Assembly (NCBI GenBank): GCA_958298945.1
Contig: OY282610.1
Location: forward strand, 42,849,667 to 42,913,666
Direction of reading: 5' to 3'
Source of the DNA: Atherix ibis
Lineage: Eukaryota > Arthropoda > Insecta > Diptera > Athericidae
DNA: 64,000 nucleotides
Part shown: piece after piece, positions 46,226 through 58,205 of the stretch
Numbering within the stretch: position 1 is the first letter of the stretch
How the letters are laid out: each line of letters starts with the position of its first letter
The notes under the pieces: generated by a model
The model's database searches: none
What the model saw: the letters and a program-made list of their open reading frames with translations, nothing else
Told to the model about the DNA's origin: nothing
Translations under genes and position numbers: made by a program

Positions 46226-49200
46226 TTTGCAATATATCGCATATATTAACTTTTATAATTGAAATAAGACTCTCTTCAGAATTATACATACCCTTGAGTG
46301 TGTTCTCTCAGAGGGTTGAATAATTTATTTTGGTTTGTTTAATCTTTTAAATTCAACGGAAAAATTGAGTTCTTCCATGAAAATTTTTTCCAAACAATTT
46401 ATTTGAATATGAAGTAATTTGAGTTAAATAGCAAAAAAAGAATCTCCCACGTTTTATTTGTAGTTTACACTTTCTTTCATAATATTTTAGGGTAAGCCTA
46501 AGACTGCTATAAAGAAAAAAAAGTCATTTTTGAATAAACGACTATAAGAATAACAATGGTGATGATTATGCTCTTCTTAATGATAAAACTAGGTTAGTCT
46601 AGCTACGGTAATAGTAACGATAACGATAATGATGAGTTCACGTATCAAGGGTGAAGGATACAAAAATTGTCATTTAAAAATTTGAAACGTGAAACTCTCT
46701 GTAAATCGACTGTGCACGAATATGGGGGCTATCCGATGTGAAAAGATTTCCATAATCAAAAGATTATGATAATTAAACAGGCTCTTACTTCAACCCTTCT
46801 CTTTTGAGAATATTTGGTAGCAATTTACAATCATTAACTTTCCTGCGGCTTCAATTTGGCAAATAGCAAGTCGGTATATGAAAGTAGAAAAAAAAAAAGA
46901 ATTATAAAAATACAAAAAGAAAATAAGTGCATATTTAACAAAGCTCACAGATATATACGTAAAAGCTTTGTAATTGTTGAGAAAGGAGACAAAAAAAAAC
47001 ACTCACACACCCACCCATTTGGTTTTTCAATCCTCTGTCATTGCCGTTGATTTTGTTGAAACTGAAAATACTAAAAACGAAACAAATTCGAGGCATTCAA
47101 CCCTGCAATAACCAACCATTCATGGAGAATTCTAAAATACATTCCATATCCTCGGATATATACTATTTTTCTTCTAAAGAGTCCTTTTTTTCTCTTCTCT
47201 TATAGAAGTAAAAAAAAATAATTTTTTTTATTCGCATTTTTCCTTTTTTTTTTTTTTTTTTGTTTTTTTTGTTTTTTAAGCAAAATTTTACTTTGATAAA
47301 ATGTGCTCTAAAAACGACTTCTTTAAATACGAACACTATGGGGTAAATAAACTCGTCCTTTGGTATGTATACAAGTAATATGGTCGTGTGTTTAAATGAA
47401 AATTACACTCTATTTAGGCAGATTTAATTGATTTCCTAATAAGAAGATACGGAGAGAAAAAAAAGGTATATTCATTAGCAGCGGAAAATTGTGCAACCAA
47501 ATAGTATTAATATATTTTTGATTTAGAAAAAATTTCCTTTTACCCTTTTAGATTTTCTTTTCTTTTCTTCTTATTTTTTTTTTTTAAAAAGCGTTTAGTT
47601 TTTTGTTTATAAAAAATTTTCATTTCGTCTTTTAAAAATTTTCATAAGTAAAATTCTGCAATAAAAAAAGCACCCAAAAAAATACAAGAGTTTTAGTCCA
47701 AAAGGAATTGGAAAAAATTTCGAGAAAATAATAATGAGAGAAAAAAAAAGTGATTATTCAACCGAATAAATGGAGAGGATTTGTTTGGAAAAGGATTAGC
47801 GTATAACCGAGTAGCCTCTTAAGTGGACTAGCCAAGATGTTAGGCAGAAAGTTAAGGATTTATCAGTAAAGTAGGACTCCCACATCATTCGAATGGGATT
47901 GACATGTCGCCGTTGCAATTTGTCTATGCACCAAACCCAAGTTCCAGTCGGATTAACACTGGCGCTCGCTCGTCATCAAGTTCAATGAATACGAATAAGA
48001 GATTTATGGTGGATTAATAGAAGGACATCAAGACTATATATACTTGTACGTATCGTTTTTGTTCTCTTTTCAATTCCATTGCCAACATTACCATTATTCG
48101 GATAATGTACGTTCAAGTAATGCCAACATACCAGCAACGTTATACCAACGCCATTGGAAAGTACAAACAAACAAAAAAAAAGAGCCTCACATGTAATCTG
48201 AAAGAATATCAATAAAAAAAAAACGCCAAAAACCATCTCACCACTGGTTGAGAAGGTAGTGGCAATCGAATAAAATTATTATTATAGGAGACTTTTACAA
48301 GGACAACTGTAGTTTTTCTATATTTTTTCAAGTTACAACTGTCAGCAATGCTCACCCTTAATCCTGGCATATATTTCTTAACAAAAATTTCTTTTTTTTT
48401 CTCAAAAATTTCCATCTTTTCATGGACATATGTATATATGCGGCCACTTTAAAACTTACAAGTGCATCAAGTGTATGGCAGAAATATGTATAAATATTCA
48501 CCCTCAGAGACCAGATCTACAGTGGATAGTATATTCATTATCGCCCACCACCATTCAACATTGAATTGACATGTCTACCGAGTATACAACATAAACCAAA
48601 GGGAAAATGTTCAGTTTTTATCTTTTAGGTCTTATTTTTGTTTTTGTCTCAATTAAATTTTTTTTTTTGTGCAACATATTCTCATTCTCTTTCCCTTCTT
48701 TTTTTTCCTTTTTTTCTATTATTTTATTTTGAATTTCATTACATACAAGTCCGCTTAAAAAGATTATTGGCTTACGTAATGATGAAGCGACTTTTTCACC
48801 GAAGTCATCTTTTTCTAGCCATTGACATCATTGCCGTCACAACGTCAGATGAATATTAACTTCTGGAGAAAGTCTGCTCAAATTCTGTCACCAAATATAC
48901 CCATTCTCCCACACACCCATACAAACATGTCGTATTTAATAAGCAACCAACATTCACCCTCGATTCTGTATATCCGAACACATTTCCACCATCAAAACTC
49001 TAAAGGGATGAGATGAGACTATTTTTGTCTTGGCGATCAAATTTTAGGTTGTAACGATTTTTACTCACAACAACAACAACAACAACAACAAGTTAAATTA
49101 AAAAAATTTCACAAAAAAATATAAAAATAACTTAAAAATACACACGCTGTCCTATTATTAATTTCAGCTTACCACGCATAAGAGATTCGGTCTGGTTTCC

Positions 49201-50199
49201 TTTTTTCTTTTCTTTTTTTGAATCATATTTTGATCAAAAGTAAATTATTAGCAAATCCTTGTGGCATGAAAAACTCTCCACTCTCCAACCTCCAACCTCC
49301 CACTCGTGAATGTCTTTGTGTGTTTTTCAATTTTTTTTTTTATTTTATGTTTTTTGCTAATTTGATTTTGATTTTGATTCTAATTTTGATTTAATCTCTA
49401 TAGTCACTCATAACCGCTACTGGGCAGTAATTTAATTCAAAGATTCATTTTCGGGATAAAAGCTTCACGTACACATTAAATGCGATGATCCTTTTCGACT
49501 AATTTTCATATTCGTACTTGTACGTGTTGATGGACTCAAAGTTCAGTTCATGGTTTTATCATTACCAATAGGAAAAATGTTTGCTTAGAAAAGTAGAAAA
49601 AAGAAAATTTGGCTTTTTTTTGTTGGTCCTTTCATTATTCCTTTTTTTTGGATGGGTTTTTTTTTAAAAATTTTGTTAAAAAAAAAACCGAAATACATTA
49701 AATTTTTATTGAATATTCAATTTTTTTTTGGTTGAGATTTTCTTATTGAGTGGAAATTTTTTACTCTACGAACGATAGTTAAATTGAGTTCGTGACTTGA
49801 AAATTGGAAAAACAGTACCAATATCAGAGGATACTCTTTTTTTTCTTCTAGTAAGAATAGAAATTTTTTGATTGCTGGGCATTTGCTAAAAGGCTACATC
49901 AATCAGAAGAGAGAGAGAGACAGGACTCTATGCATTTGTATAGGTTTCTATAAGGATTTCGATTTTAATATTTCACTATAACCGAGTTCCTGTATGTTTT
50001 CTAAGGACTTTATTAGAAGTTATGAAAAATAGAATATTTGTAAATTTGGCTAGAATGTCTTTTGGTAATGTCCTTTTCGATCTGAAGGTAGAGCTTTTGT
50101 TTTGGTGGTGTTGAATTTGTTTGAAAATAAATTTTTTTTTTTTGGGTTCCCAAAAGACTTTTTAGCCGACGAAATAAATTTAAAATAATCCAAATAATC
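46226..50199. other. Long non-coding stretch with homopolymer T/A runs
   Basis: Nearly 4 kb without recognisable genes or element ends. Long T runs lie near 47210-47275, 47570-47585 and 49320-49345. The parts at 47780-48150 and 48420-49020 are of higher complexity and could be single-copy. No tRNA or other RNA gene was identified. Confidence 0.5.
49067..49091. repeat. (CAA)n microsatellite
   Basis: CAA repeated eight times. Confidence 0.92.
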
Positions 50200-53100
50200 T
50201 GAAATTGTCTGTTGTGGTATTTAGTTCAGCAGATATACTGAAGGGTATTTCCAAAAATCCTCTAAGAAAAATGTAAATAACCAAAACGATCCTAACCAAT
50301 CAGTTGGGGTGTAACAACCTATTTTGTATTTGAAACTGGAAATATCCTGCAATTGCGGTTATCCCAAAATACCCTCCAGTTTTAACAAATAAAATCTGAA
50401 TAAAAGCAAAAATTTTCAAAGGTCTGATGTGGCGCTACAACGTATTCAACGTTTAGGTCTCATATAAATAAGTTGTCAAACTGAAACTGATATGATTTTC
50501 CATAAAATCTAAAAGGCTTCTTGTATCTTTTTTTGAAATATTTTACTTTTGTCAGTTGTACTACTACAACCCAAATTTGGTTTTTATAGTCAAAATAACC
50601 CAAAACACACTGCAGTTTTACCTGAAGGGTATTTTTATAGATCGCCGAAAGCTTTAACATTCTATGTGTAGGTAAGAAAATTCTAAGTACACGTAGTTGG
50701 GAAAATCATAAAAGGTCTGTTGTGGTACTACAACCCATTCACGGTTTGGGTCTCGTATACATAAGTTGTCTAACTGAAACTGACATGATTTTCCATAAAA
50801 TCTAAAAGGCTTCTTGTATCTTTTTTCGAAATATTCTACTTTTGTCAGTTGTACTACTACAACCCAAATTTGGTTTTATAGTCAAAATAACCCAAAACAC
50901 ATTGTAGTTTTACCTGAAGGGTATTTTTATAGACCGCCGAAAGCTTTAACATTCTATGTGCAGGTAAGAAAAATCGAAGTAGTCGGAAAAATCATAAAAG
51001 GTCTGTTGTGGTACTACAACCCATTCAAAGTTTGGGTCTCGTATAAATAAGTTGTCAAACTGAAACTGATATGATTTTCCATAAAATCTGAAAGGGATCT
51101 TGTATCTTTTTTTGAAATATTTTACTTTTGTCAGTTGTACTACTACAACCCAAATTTGGTTTTTATAGTCAAAATAACCCAAAACACACTGCAGTTTTAC
51201 CTGAAGGGTATTTTTATAGATCGCCGAAAGCTTTCACATTCTATGTGTAGGTAAGAAAATTCTAAGTAGTCGGGAAAATCATAAAAGGTCTGTTGTGGTA
51301 CTACAACCCATTCAAGGTTTGGGTCTCGTATAAATAAGTTGTCAAAGTGAAACTGACATGATTTTCCATAAAATCTAAAAGGCTTCTTGTATCTTTTTTC
51401 GAAATATTCTACTTTTGTCAGTTGTAATACTACAACCCAAATTTGGTTTTATAGTCAAAATAACCCAAAACGCACTGCAGTTTTACCTGAAGGGTATTTT
51501 TATAGACCGCTGAAAGCTTTAACATTCTATGTGTAGGTACGAAAAATCAAAGTAGTCGGAAAAATCATAAAAGGTCTGTTGTGGTACTACAACCCATTCA
51601 AGGTTTGGGTCTCGTATAAATAAGTTGTCAAACTGTAACTGACATGGTTTCGCATAGAATCTGAAAGGCTCCTTGTATCTTTTTTCGAAATATTCTACTT
51701 TTGTCAGTTGTAATACTACAACCCAAATTTGGTTTTATAGTCAAAATAACCCGAAAAACACTGCAGTTTTACCTGAAGGGTATTTTTATAGACCACCGAA
51801 AGCTTTAACATTCTATGTAAGAAAAATCTTAGTAGTCGGAAAAATCATAAAAGGTCTGTTGTGGTACTACAACCCATTCAAGGTTTGGGTCTCGTATAAA
51901 TAAGTTTTCAAACTGTAACTGACATGGTTTCGCATAGAATCTGAAAGGCTCCTTGTATCTTTTTTCGAAATATTCTACTTTTGTCAGTTGTAATACTACA
52001 ACCCAAATTTGGTTTTTATAATCAAAATAACCCGAAACACACTGCAGTTTTACCTGAAGGGTATTTTTAGAGACCGCCGAAAGCTTTAACATTTTATGTG
52101 TAGGTAAGAAAATTCTAAGTAGCCGGGAAAATCATAAAAGGTCTGTTGTGGTAATACAACCCATTCAAGGTTTGGGTCTCGTATAAATAAGTTTTTAAAC
52201 TGTAACTGGCATGGTTTCGCATAGAATCTGAAAGGCTCCTTGTATCTTTTTTCGAAATATTCTACTTTTGTCAGTTGTAATACTACAACCCAAATTTGGT
52301 TTTTATAATCAAAATAACCCGAAACACACTGCAGTTTTACCTGAAGGGTATTTTTAGGGACCGCCGAAAGCTTTAACATTTTATGTGTAGGTAAGAAAAT
52401 TCTAAGTAGTCGGGAAAATCATAAAAGGTCTGTTGTGGTACTACAACCCATTCAAGGTTTGGGTCTCGTATAAATAAGTTTTTAAACTGTAACTGGCATG
52501 ATTTTCCATAAAATCTAAAAGGCTTCTTGTATCTTTTTTCGAAATATTCTACTTTTGTCAGTTGTAATACTACAACCCAAATTTGGTTTTATAGTCAAAA
52601 TAACCCAAAACACACTGCAGATTTACCTGAAGGATATTTTTTATAGACCGCCGAAAGCTTTAACATTCTATGTAAGAAAAATCTTAGTAGTCGGAAAAAT
52701 CATAAAAGGTCTGTTGTGGTACTACAACCTATTCAACATTTGGGTCTCGTATAAATAAGTTTTCAAACTGTAACTGACATGGTTTCGCATAGAATCTGAA
52801 AGGCTCCTGTATCTTTTTTCGAAATATTCTACTTTTGTCAGCTGTAATACTACAACCCAAATTTGGTTTCATAGTCAAAATAACCCGAAAAACACTGCAG
52901 TTTTACCTGAAGGGTATTTTTATAGACCGCCGAAAGCTTTAACATTCTATATGTAGGTAAGAAAATTCTAAGTAGTCGGGAAAATCATAAAAGGTCTGTT
53001 GTGGTACTACAACCCATTCAAGGTTTGGGTCTCGTATAAATACGTTTTCAAACTGTAACTGGCATGGTTTCGCATAGAATCTGAAAGGCTTCTTGTATTT

Positions 53101-54130
53101 TTTTTCGAAATATTTTACTTTTGTCAGTTGTACTACTACAACCCAAATTTGGTTTCATAGGCAAAATTACCCGAAAAACAATGCAGTTTTACCTAAAGGA
53201 TATTTTTTATAGACCGCCGAAAGCTTTAACATTCTATGTGTAGGTAAGAAAATTCTAAGTAGTCGGGAAAATCGTAAAAGGTCTGTTGTGGTACTACAAC
53301 CCATTCAAGGTTTGGGTCTCATATAAATAAGTTGTCAAACTGAAACTGACATAATTTTCCATAAAATCTGAAAGGTATCTTGTATCTTTTTTCGAAATAT
53401 TTTACTTTTGTCAGTTGTACTACTACAACCCAAATTTGGTTTTATAGTCAAAATAACCCGAAAAACACTGCAGTTATACCTGAAGGGTATTTTTTATAGA
53501 CCGCCGAAAGCTTTAACATTCTATGTAAGAAAACTCTTAGTAGTCGGAAAAATCATAAAAGGTCTGTTGTGGTACTACAACCCATTCAAGGTTTGGGTCT
53601 CGTATAAATAAGTTTTCAAACTGTAACTGGCATGGTTTCGCATAGAATTTGAAAGGCTCCTTGTATCTTTTTTCAAAATATTCTACTTTTGTCAGCTGTA
53701 GTACTACAACCCAAATTTGGTTTTTATAGTCAAAATAACCCGAAGCTCGCTGTAGGTTTCCCTGAAGGGTATTTTTTATAGACCGCCGAAAGCTTTAACT
53801 TTCTAGAAACAATCATAAAAGATCTGTTATGGTACTACAATCCAATTGGCATTTGGGGATTTTTATCATAAATTTCGAGAAGATATGAAGAAGTTCCTTT
53901 TAGAAAAGTAAGCCTAAACACAGCAATTTAATCAAAAAATTGTTGGTTGTGGTACTATGTATAGCCCATTTTGGGTCTAGCAATCGAAATATCTCTAAAA
54001 TTAGTTTTTTTGTTTATCTAAAGAATATTTTTATAAACACTTTAAAGCTTTCGTACGAATACTAAAAGGTCTGATGTATACTACAATACATTTAAGGTTT
54101 GAGTGTCGACTAAGTAAATATCTTAACTAA
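50200..54130. repeat. ~286-bp satellite, about 11 good units with decayed edges
   Basis: GGTCTGTTGTGGTACTAC occurs at 50714, 51000, 51287, 51573, 51853, 52140, 52427, 52708, 52993, 53280 and 53561. Spacings are 285-287 bp, or 280-281 where the TGTAGGT segment is lost (CTATGTAAGAAAA). Each unit has two related halves, one with GTACTACAACCCATTCAAGG…GTATAAATAA, the other with GTACTACTACAACCCAAATTTGG…GTCAAAATAA, so the present unit arose by duplication of a half-size ancestor. Units before 50714 and after 53840 are decayed. Open frames of 65-97 codons inside are by-products of the repeat. Confidence 0.93.
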
Positions 54131-55075
54131 AAGATTATTCATTTAAAAGTTTTGGAAATATGACTCTATAATTTAATAAGTTGTTTATTATATATATTAT
54201 TTAATATAATATTTATTTAAAATATAATATGCCATTATAAATTAATATATTATCTATTTTAAAATACTCTTAAATCATAAAATTTTTTGCAAATATCTTG
54301 ATTCAGCCGACACTGATTTTTCATAAAATTGTTACCTTTAATTTTGAGCGCTATGGCCTTATGATAACCATATGTTTTTTAGCTTAATCTATAAGATTAT
54401 GATTTATGTTATACAAAATATAATTTTAACAGATAGTATCAAAAACTACACCGCATTAATTTTTTTTTTACTTTATTATGCACAAATTTCCCGGGACGTG
54501 TAATTTGGAGATTTGGTAATGTCAATTAGCGTCCAAGATCATGTAATATGATGCTATAGAATTTTATTTTATAAAGCAAGTTAAAAAAATATATTTATAA
54601 AGATAATTGCTTAAGTACAACCCAAAAAGTGAGAAAAACTCTTAATAAATTACCTCAGAATCAACAAGTCCTGTTAGAAGTCTCATGGAAGTTATTTGAA
54701 AAATAATATATAGAATAATTAATGGCAAAATTATTTTATTATATAAAATTTAAATATGCTAAAATTTTGTGTATAATATTTATTTTAATTAACTTTACTT
54801 TACAATCCAAAAATTGAATAGTCCTTTAAAGTGGAAATTTTTTTCATAGAATCAAAGAGGGTACGGGAATTTTTTTTTTTTTTGCAAAGTAAAAAAATCC
54901 CAAATACTATGAGTTATGAAAAAATATCATTTAAAATACTACATTCCATTTTGGGTTTGGGCCTCGTCTAGATACGTAAAAAGTATTTTTTTCTAGAATT
55001 TTGTCTGATATTTTTTAAAATAATAAAATCCAAATGCTCATGGATTGTAGTAATACAAAATCTATTATATTACTT
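54131..55075. other. AT-rich stretch with a decayed satellite unit near its end
   Basis: No gene. The part at about 54930-55060 (ACTACATTCCATTTTGGGTT, then GGGCCTCGTCTAGATACG) is a decayed 286-bp satellite unit. Confidence 0.55.
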
Positions 55076-55600
55076 CTTCTTCTTCTTTAGCTATCGCAGT
55101 CCAAATCGGGTCTTAGCTTCATCCAAACGCTTTCTCCAACAACCTCGGTCTTTCGCAACCTTCTTCCAATTTTTACAACTGCAACATTCTTTTTGCATCT
55201 TCGGCGACCGCTTCCGAAAACCTAACCCGTGGCTATCTGACTATTCTCTTGCGGTTCAGTTCACATAGGGTTTTTTTTTTAGCTACGAGAGCATCTGGTA
55301 TCCATAGGATGTGACTAACCCAGTGAAGTCTCTTCACTTTGACGAAATTTGAGACTTTTATGTCTTTCTATAGGACATTATTGTTTTTTATCCGTCACTC
55401 TTCTTTAGTTAAACCAAAGATGCGTCGGAGTATTCTTCACTCGAAAACATTATTTTTCTGAAAGCGTCTCCGTTTCACATCCATAGGTTAAGATGGTTCT
55501 TATGATGTTGCGCTAGACCTTCAATTCATTCTTACTATGCACATTTCTAGACCTCATCAAACTGAATATTGAGAAGTATGCTTTCTTAGCAGTATTGATT

Positions 55601-55627
55601 CTTAGCGAACCGCAAAGGTTCGCTAAG
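55601..55627. repeat. Perfect 11-bp inverted repeat at the LINE-LINE junction
   Basis: CTTAGCGAACC, then GCAAA, then GGTTCGCTAAG. The right arm is R1-like sequence; the left arm sits where the RTE-like protein resumes. Confidence 0.9.
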
Positions 55628-56778
55628 ACCAGAAAGTACAACCGGAATAGACCTTGGTCTTTCACCCGGTAGTAGCCATCTTCCGTATCATTCACACACT
55701 CCTTCACGCACCATTCTCGCTCTCCTCTCAAACAGTGCTACAGCAAATCTATTAAGGCATTTATACCTCTCTCGCACACCCAACACGCTACTCTCATCCA
55801 CCCCCTCATCATTCACCACAATTCCACATGCACCTAAGTCACGCAAATCCCCGTACAGGCCACACTCAATAAGGAGGTGCTTGGCACTCTATTCCGCCGT
55901 CCCAGAAGGGCATCTAGCTTCCGCAGCTAGACCACACCTGTACAGGATCCCATGAGTAAATACCCAAAATACAGACCAAATTCAAACCCATACGCAGATG
56001 TAAAGCACACATCCGAACTGAACATGTGCGTCCATCTTCCATTCATACTCTCATCCTATCAACGTTGCCAAATTTCATACATTCTGTTCAGCACCAGTAC
56101 ACGCCGCTGGCGTGAACTAAGATCCTAAACCTCTTCCGAACAACCAACAAGCGGGATGCCCTGCCATAGACGGTAGTGGATGCTTCCACCTAGCACCTCC
56201 AGGTCCTATGGAATTTCTCCTAGGAGAACCTGCAACACTTCGGTTGACATGGTTCTACATACATTCAAACATGCATACAGTATCAAACGCTGGACTGAAT
56301 TTATGTCCACCCTTGCATACTGGTGCCGCATAATGTCAGCCCATACACACGACGCATACATTGCACACGGAACAAACACACTCTTGTACAGAACTTTCAC
56401 CGCTCTGGATCGAAGACCCCATTCTTTACGAAATACCACGCGCCCTCTTAGATGTTGTAAGCGAAGGCGAAAGTTCAGCCTCTTCCCAACCTTTACCGTA
56501 CTTTCCGCGCGTAGCGGACCCCGACCGCCTCTAAAAGAATAATGGGCGGTCTATTTGGCCGCCAAAAAACCCTCCAACAACATACACACACTCTTCTTTT
56601 CGGAAACATTCACTTCCAATCTACTCTCCCATTTAGACACCATCTGCATATAGCGACTTCTCGCTATCCCAACTACAGACCTACTCCCCTCCTCAATCAA
56701 TAGTAGAAGGTCATCCGCATATGCCATCACACCGCAACCAGACTCCTCCAACCGTACCAAGAGACCATTCATTATTGG
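55617..56778 (-). mobile_element. R1-like LINE fragment (copy 3) nested in the RTE-like LINE
   Basis: The minus strand begins MNGLLVRLEESGCG at about 56772. It contains the polymerase active site AYADDLLLLIEEG (about 56690-56725), then WGLRSRAVKVLYKSVFVPC (thumb region) and VQRLILYACLNVCRTMST. It ends with the segment shared with copies 1 and 2 (CVNDTEDGYYRVKDQG) at about 55617. The 3' untranslated region of copies 1 and 2 is absent, so both ends are incomplete. Stops and frameshifts occur between the pieces. Confidence 0.85.
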
Positions 56779-57245
56779 ATGATAAGTTCGATCCCAAATA
56801 GACGAAGTCCAAATTAGCTTCTCTTTTTGGCTCGCTTATCTCCAAACCGACTTCTTGGGCTGCTTCGTCTACTTCTATGTATGTTTCATTTGCATCTGTA
56901 ATCGGATTTGCGTTTGAGTCGACTAATAATTTCCACGCAACGTACTCTAGAGCCAAGTTGGTCCATAATCTTCCATCAGCCCCTGGCGTCACTTCAAACG
57001 ATTCGGCCAGCTTCCCTTTGACCTTAGCTTAGCTCTAAGGTAATATGTCCTAAAGTTTGATTCTGTAAATGCTATTGTTATGCGTACAGATAATCAACAA
57101 AAAGCTGATATTTCTTTGCAAGTCTACATTGAACTCTTAGCCCTTCTTTGGGACTTACCTATAACATTCGATGGATCGTTTAACGGGCTACCCTGAAATC
57201 GACCTGATATTCGTCTATTATCTTTTCTATCAGCGGTTCTAATCA

Positions 57246-57516
57246 ACTATCCCCCAATAAAAATATCATCGAATCCAAGAAGCTTTAAAGAATTTTGTTT
57301 TAAAAACAAAAATTTTTTGTGTTATAAAAATCCATTTTTGGTTTGAGTCTCAACTAAGCAAATATCCGAACCTACATGAACAAAAATTTTTCATAGAATC
57401 TGAGGAGAGGCCATTAAACAAAAATTTTCTGTCAAAAATAGTACAATTTCTTTTAAATTGTGTCCGTTCAAACATCACAACCCATTTAAAACTATAATTT
57501 CGTGTTACCAAGTCCT
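57246..57516. repeat. Decayed 286-bp satellite remnant beyond the LINEs
   Basis: CATTTTTGGTTTGAGTCTCAACTAAGCAAATATC and TTTTTCATAGAATCTGAGG at about 57330-57410 match the satellite half-unit, and especially its decayed copy at 54090-54125 (TTTGAGTGTCGACTAAGTAAATATC). ATCACAACCCATTTAAA near 57475 is another trace. The LINE complex therefore sits inside the decayed edge of the array. Confidence 0.65.
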
Positions 57517-58074
57517 TCATAAAAAAATAATAATAAAAAATATATTTACTTTTTTCGAAATTATTAATTTTAATTCAAATTTTTCATAAACAACGGGTTT
57601 GAGATTGTCTTGCGTTTCCGCAAAGGCCTCCCCTAGAGCTTGCCACACTTTCCGGTCATGAGTCGTCCTCTTCCAAGTAGCACCGGCTATTTTCCGAATA
57701 TCATCCTCCCATTTCAGATGCTGCCTCCCTTTCTTTCTTTTATTTTGTCTTGGACACCATTCGGTTGCATCCTTAGCCCATTTTTCTTGTTTACTCCTCA
57801 TCATATGACCTGTCCAACTCCATTTTAGTTTTCTTATGCAGTATGTTACATCGTTAATTTTAGTTTGGTTATGTAATGTTTCTAGTTTTACTTTGTCTCT
57901 TAACTTGATTTTGAGCATACTTCGCTCCATGCTGTGTTGACAGGTTTCTAGTTTGTGTAAGTTTTGTTTTGTTAGACTCCAAGTTTGACATCCGTATGTC
58001 ATGATAGGTAGAATACAGGAATCAAATATTTTTTTCTTAGCTTTAAGTGGTACCTGCGGGTTTTTGACAATTTT
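57517..58074 (-). pseudogene. C-terminal end of a second RTE-like LINE protein
   Basis: An open minus-strand frame of about 185 codons reads EKIVKNPQVPLKAKKKIFD, then CILPIMTYGCQTWSLTKQN, ERSMLKIKLRDKV, LKWSWTGHMMRSKQEKWAKD and WEDDIRKIAGATWKRTTHDR, ending in GEAFAETQDN plus an extension. These are the conserved blocks after the reverse transcriptase in RTE-type LINEs (TYG-QTW, RWAGH-AR, W-DDI…AG--W). It differs from the LINE at 55076, so it is another family. The 5' part is missing, and no stop interrupts the part that is left. Confidence 0.8.
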
Positions 58075-58205
58075 TTCATAAAAAATATTAAATTATTAAA
58101 AATTGATCAGATTTTTCAAGTTATTTTAAATTTCCAAAGGTAAAAAAAATATTAATAAACAGAATTAGTGAAAGGAAAAAAAAGCTTCAATAAAAATACT
58201 ATTTA

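Larger units (their letters stand above)
55076..57245 (-). mobile_element. RTE-like LINE fragment, split by an R1-like LINE
   Basis: Minus-strand reading from 57245 gives EKIIDEYQV-FR, then FEVTPGADGRLWTNLALEYV (the region before the polymerase active site), then EAAQEVGLEIS and DFVYLGS near 56790; the YADD strand itself is deleted. After the insert the same protein resumes near 55600 with NTAKKAYFSIFSLMRSRNVHSK. It then runs through shifted frames to WRKRLDEAKTRFGL and a stop, followed by an AAG-type tail at about 55076-55090. This is the typical C-terminus of an insect LINE of this type. Several frameshifts and stops make it a fossil. Clade assignment is tentative. Confidence 0.8.

Noticed and set aside
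50460..53611. Repeated open frames of 65-97 codons on both strands in the 286-bp satellite
   Set aside because: Units of 285-287 and 280-281 bp put successive copies in different frames, and the frames have no domain or start context; they are satellite by-products.
56180..56542. 120-codon plus-strand frame
   Set aside because: Antisense to the nested R1-like reverse transcriptase.
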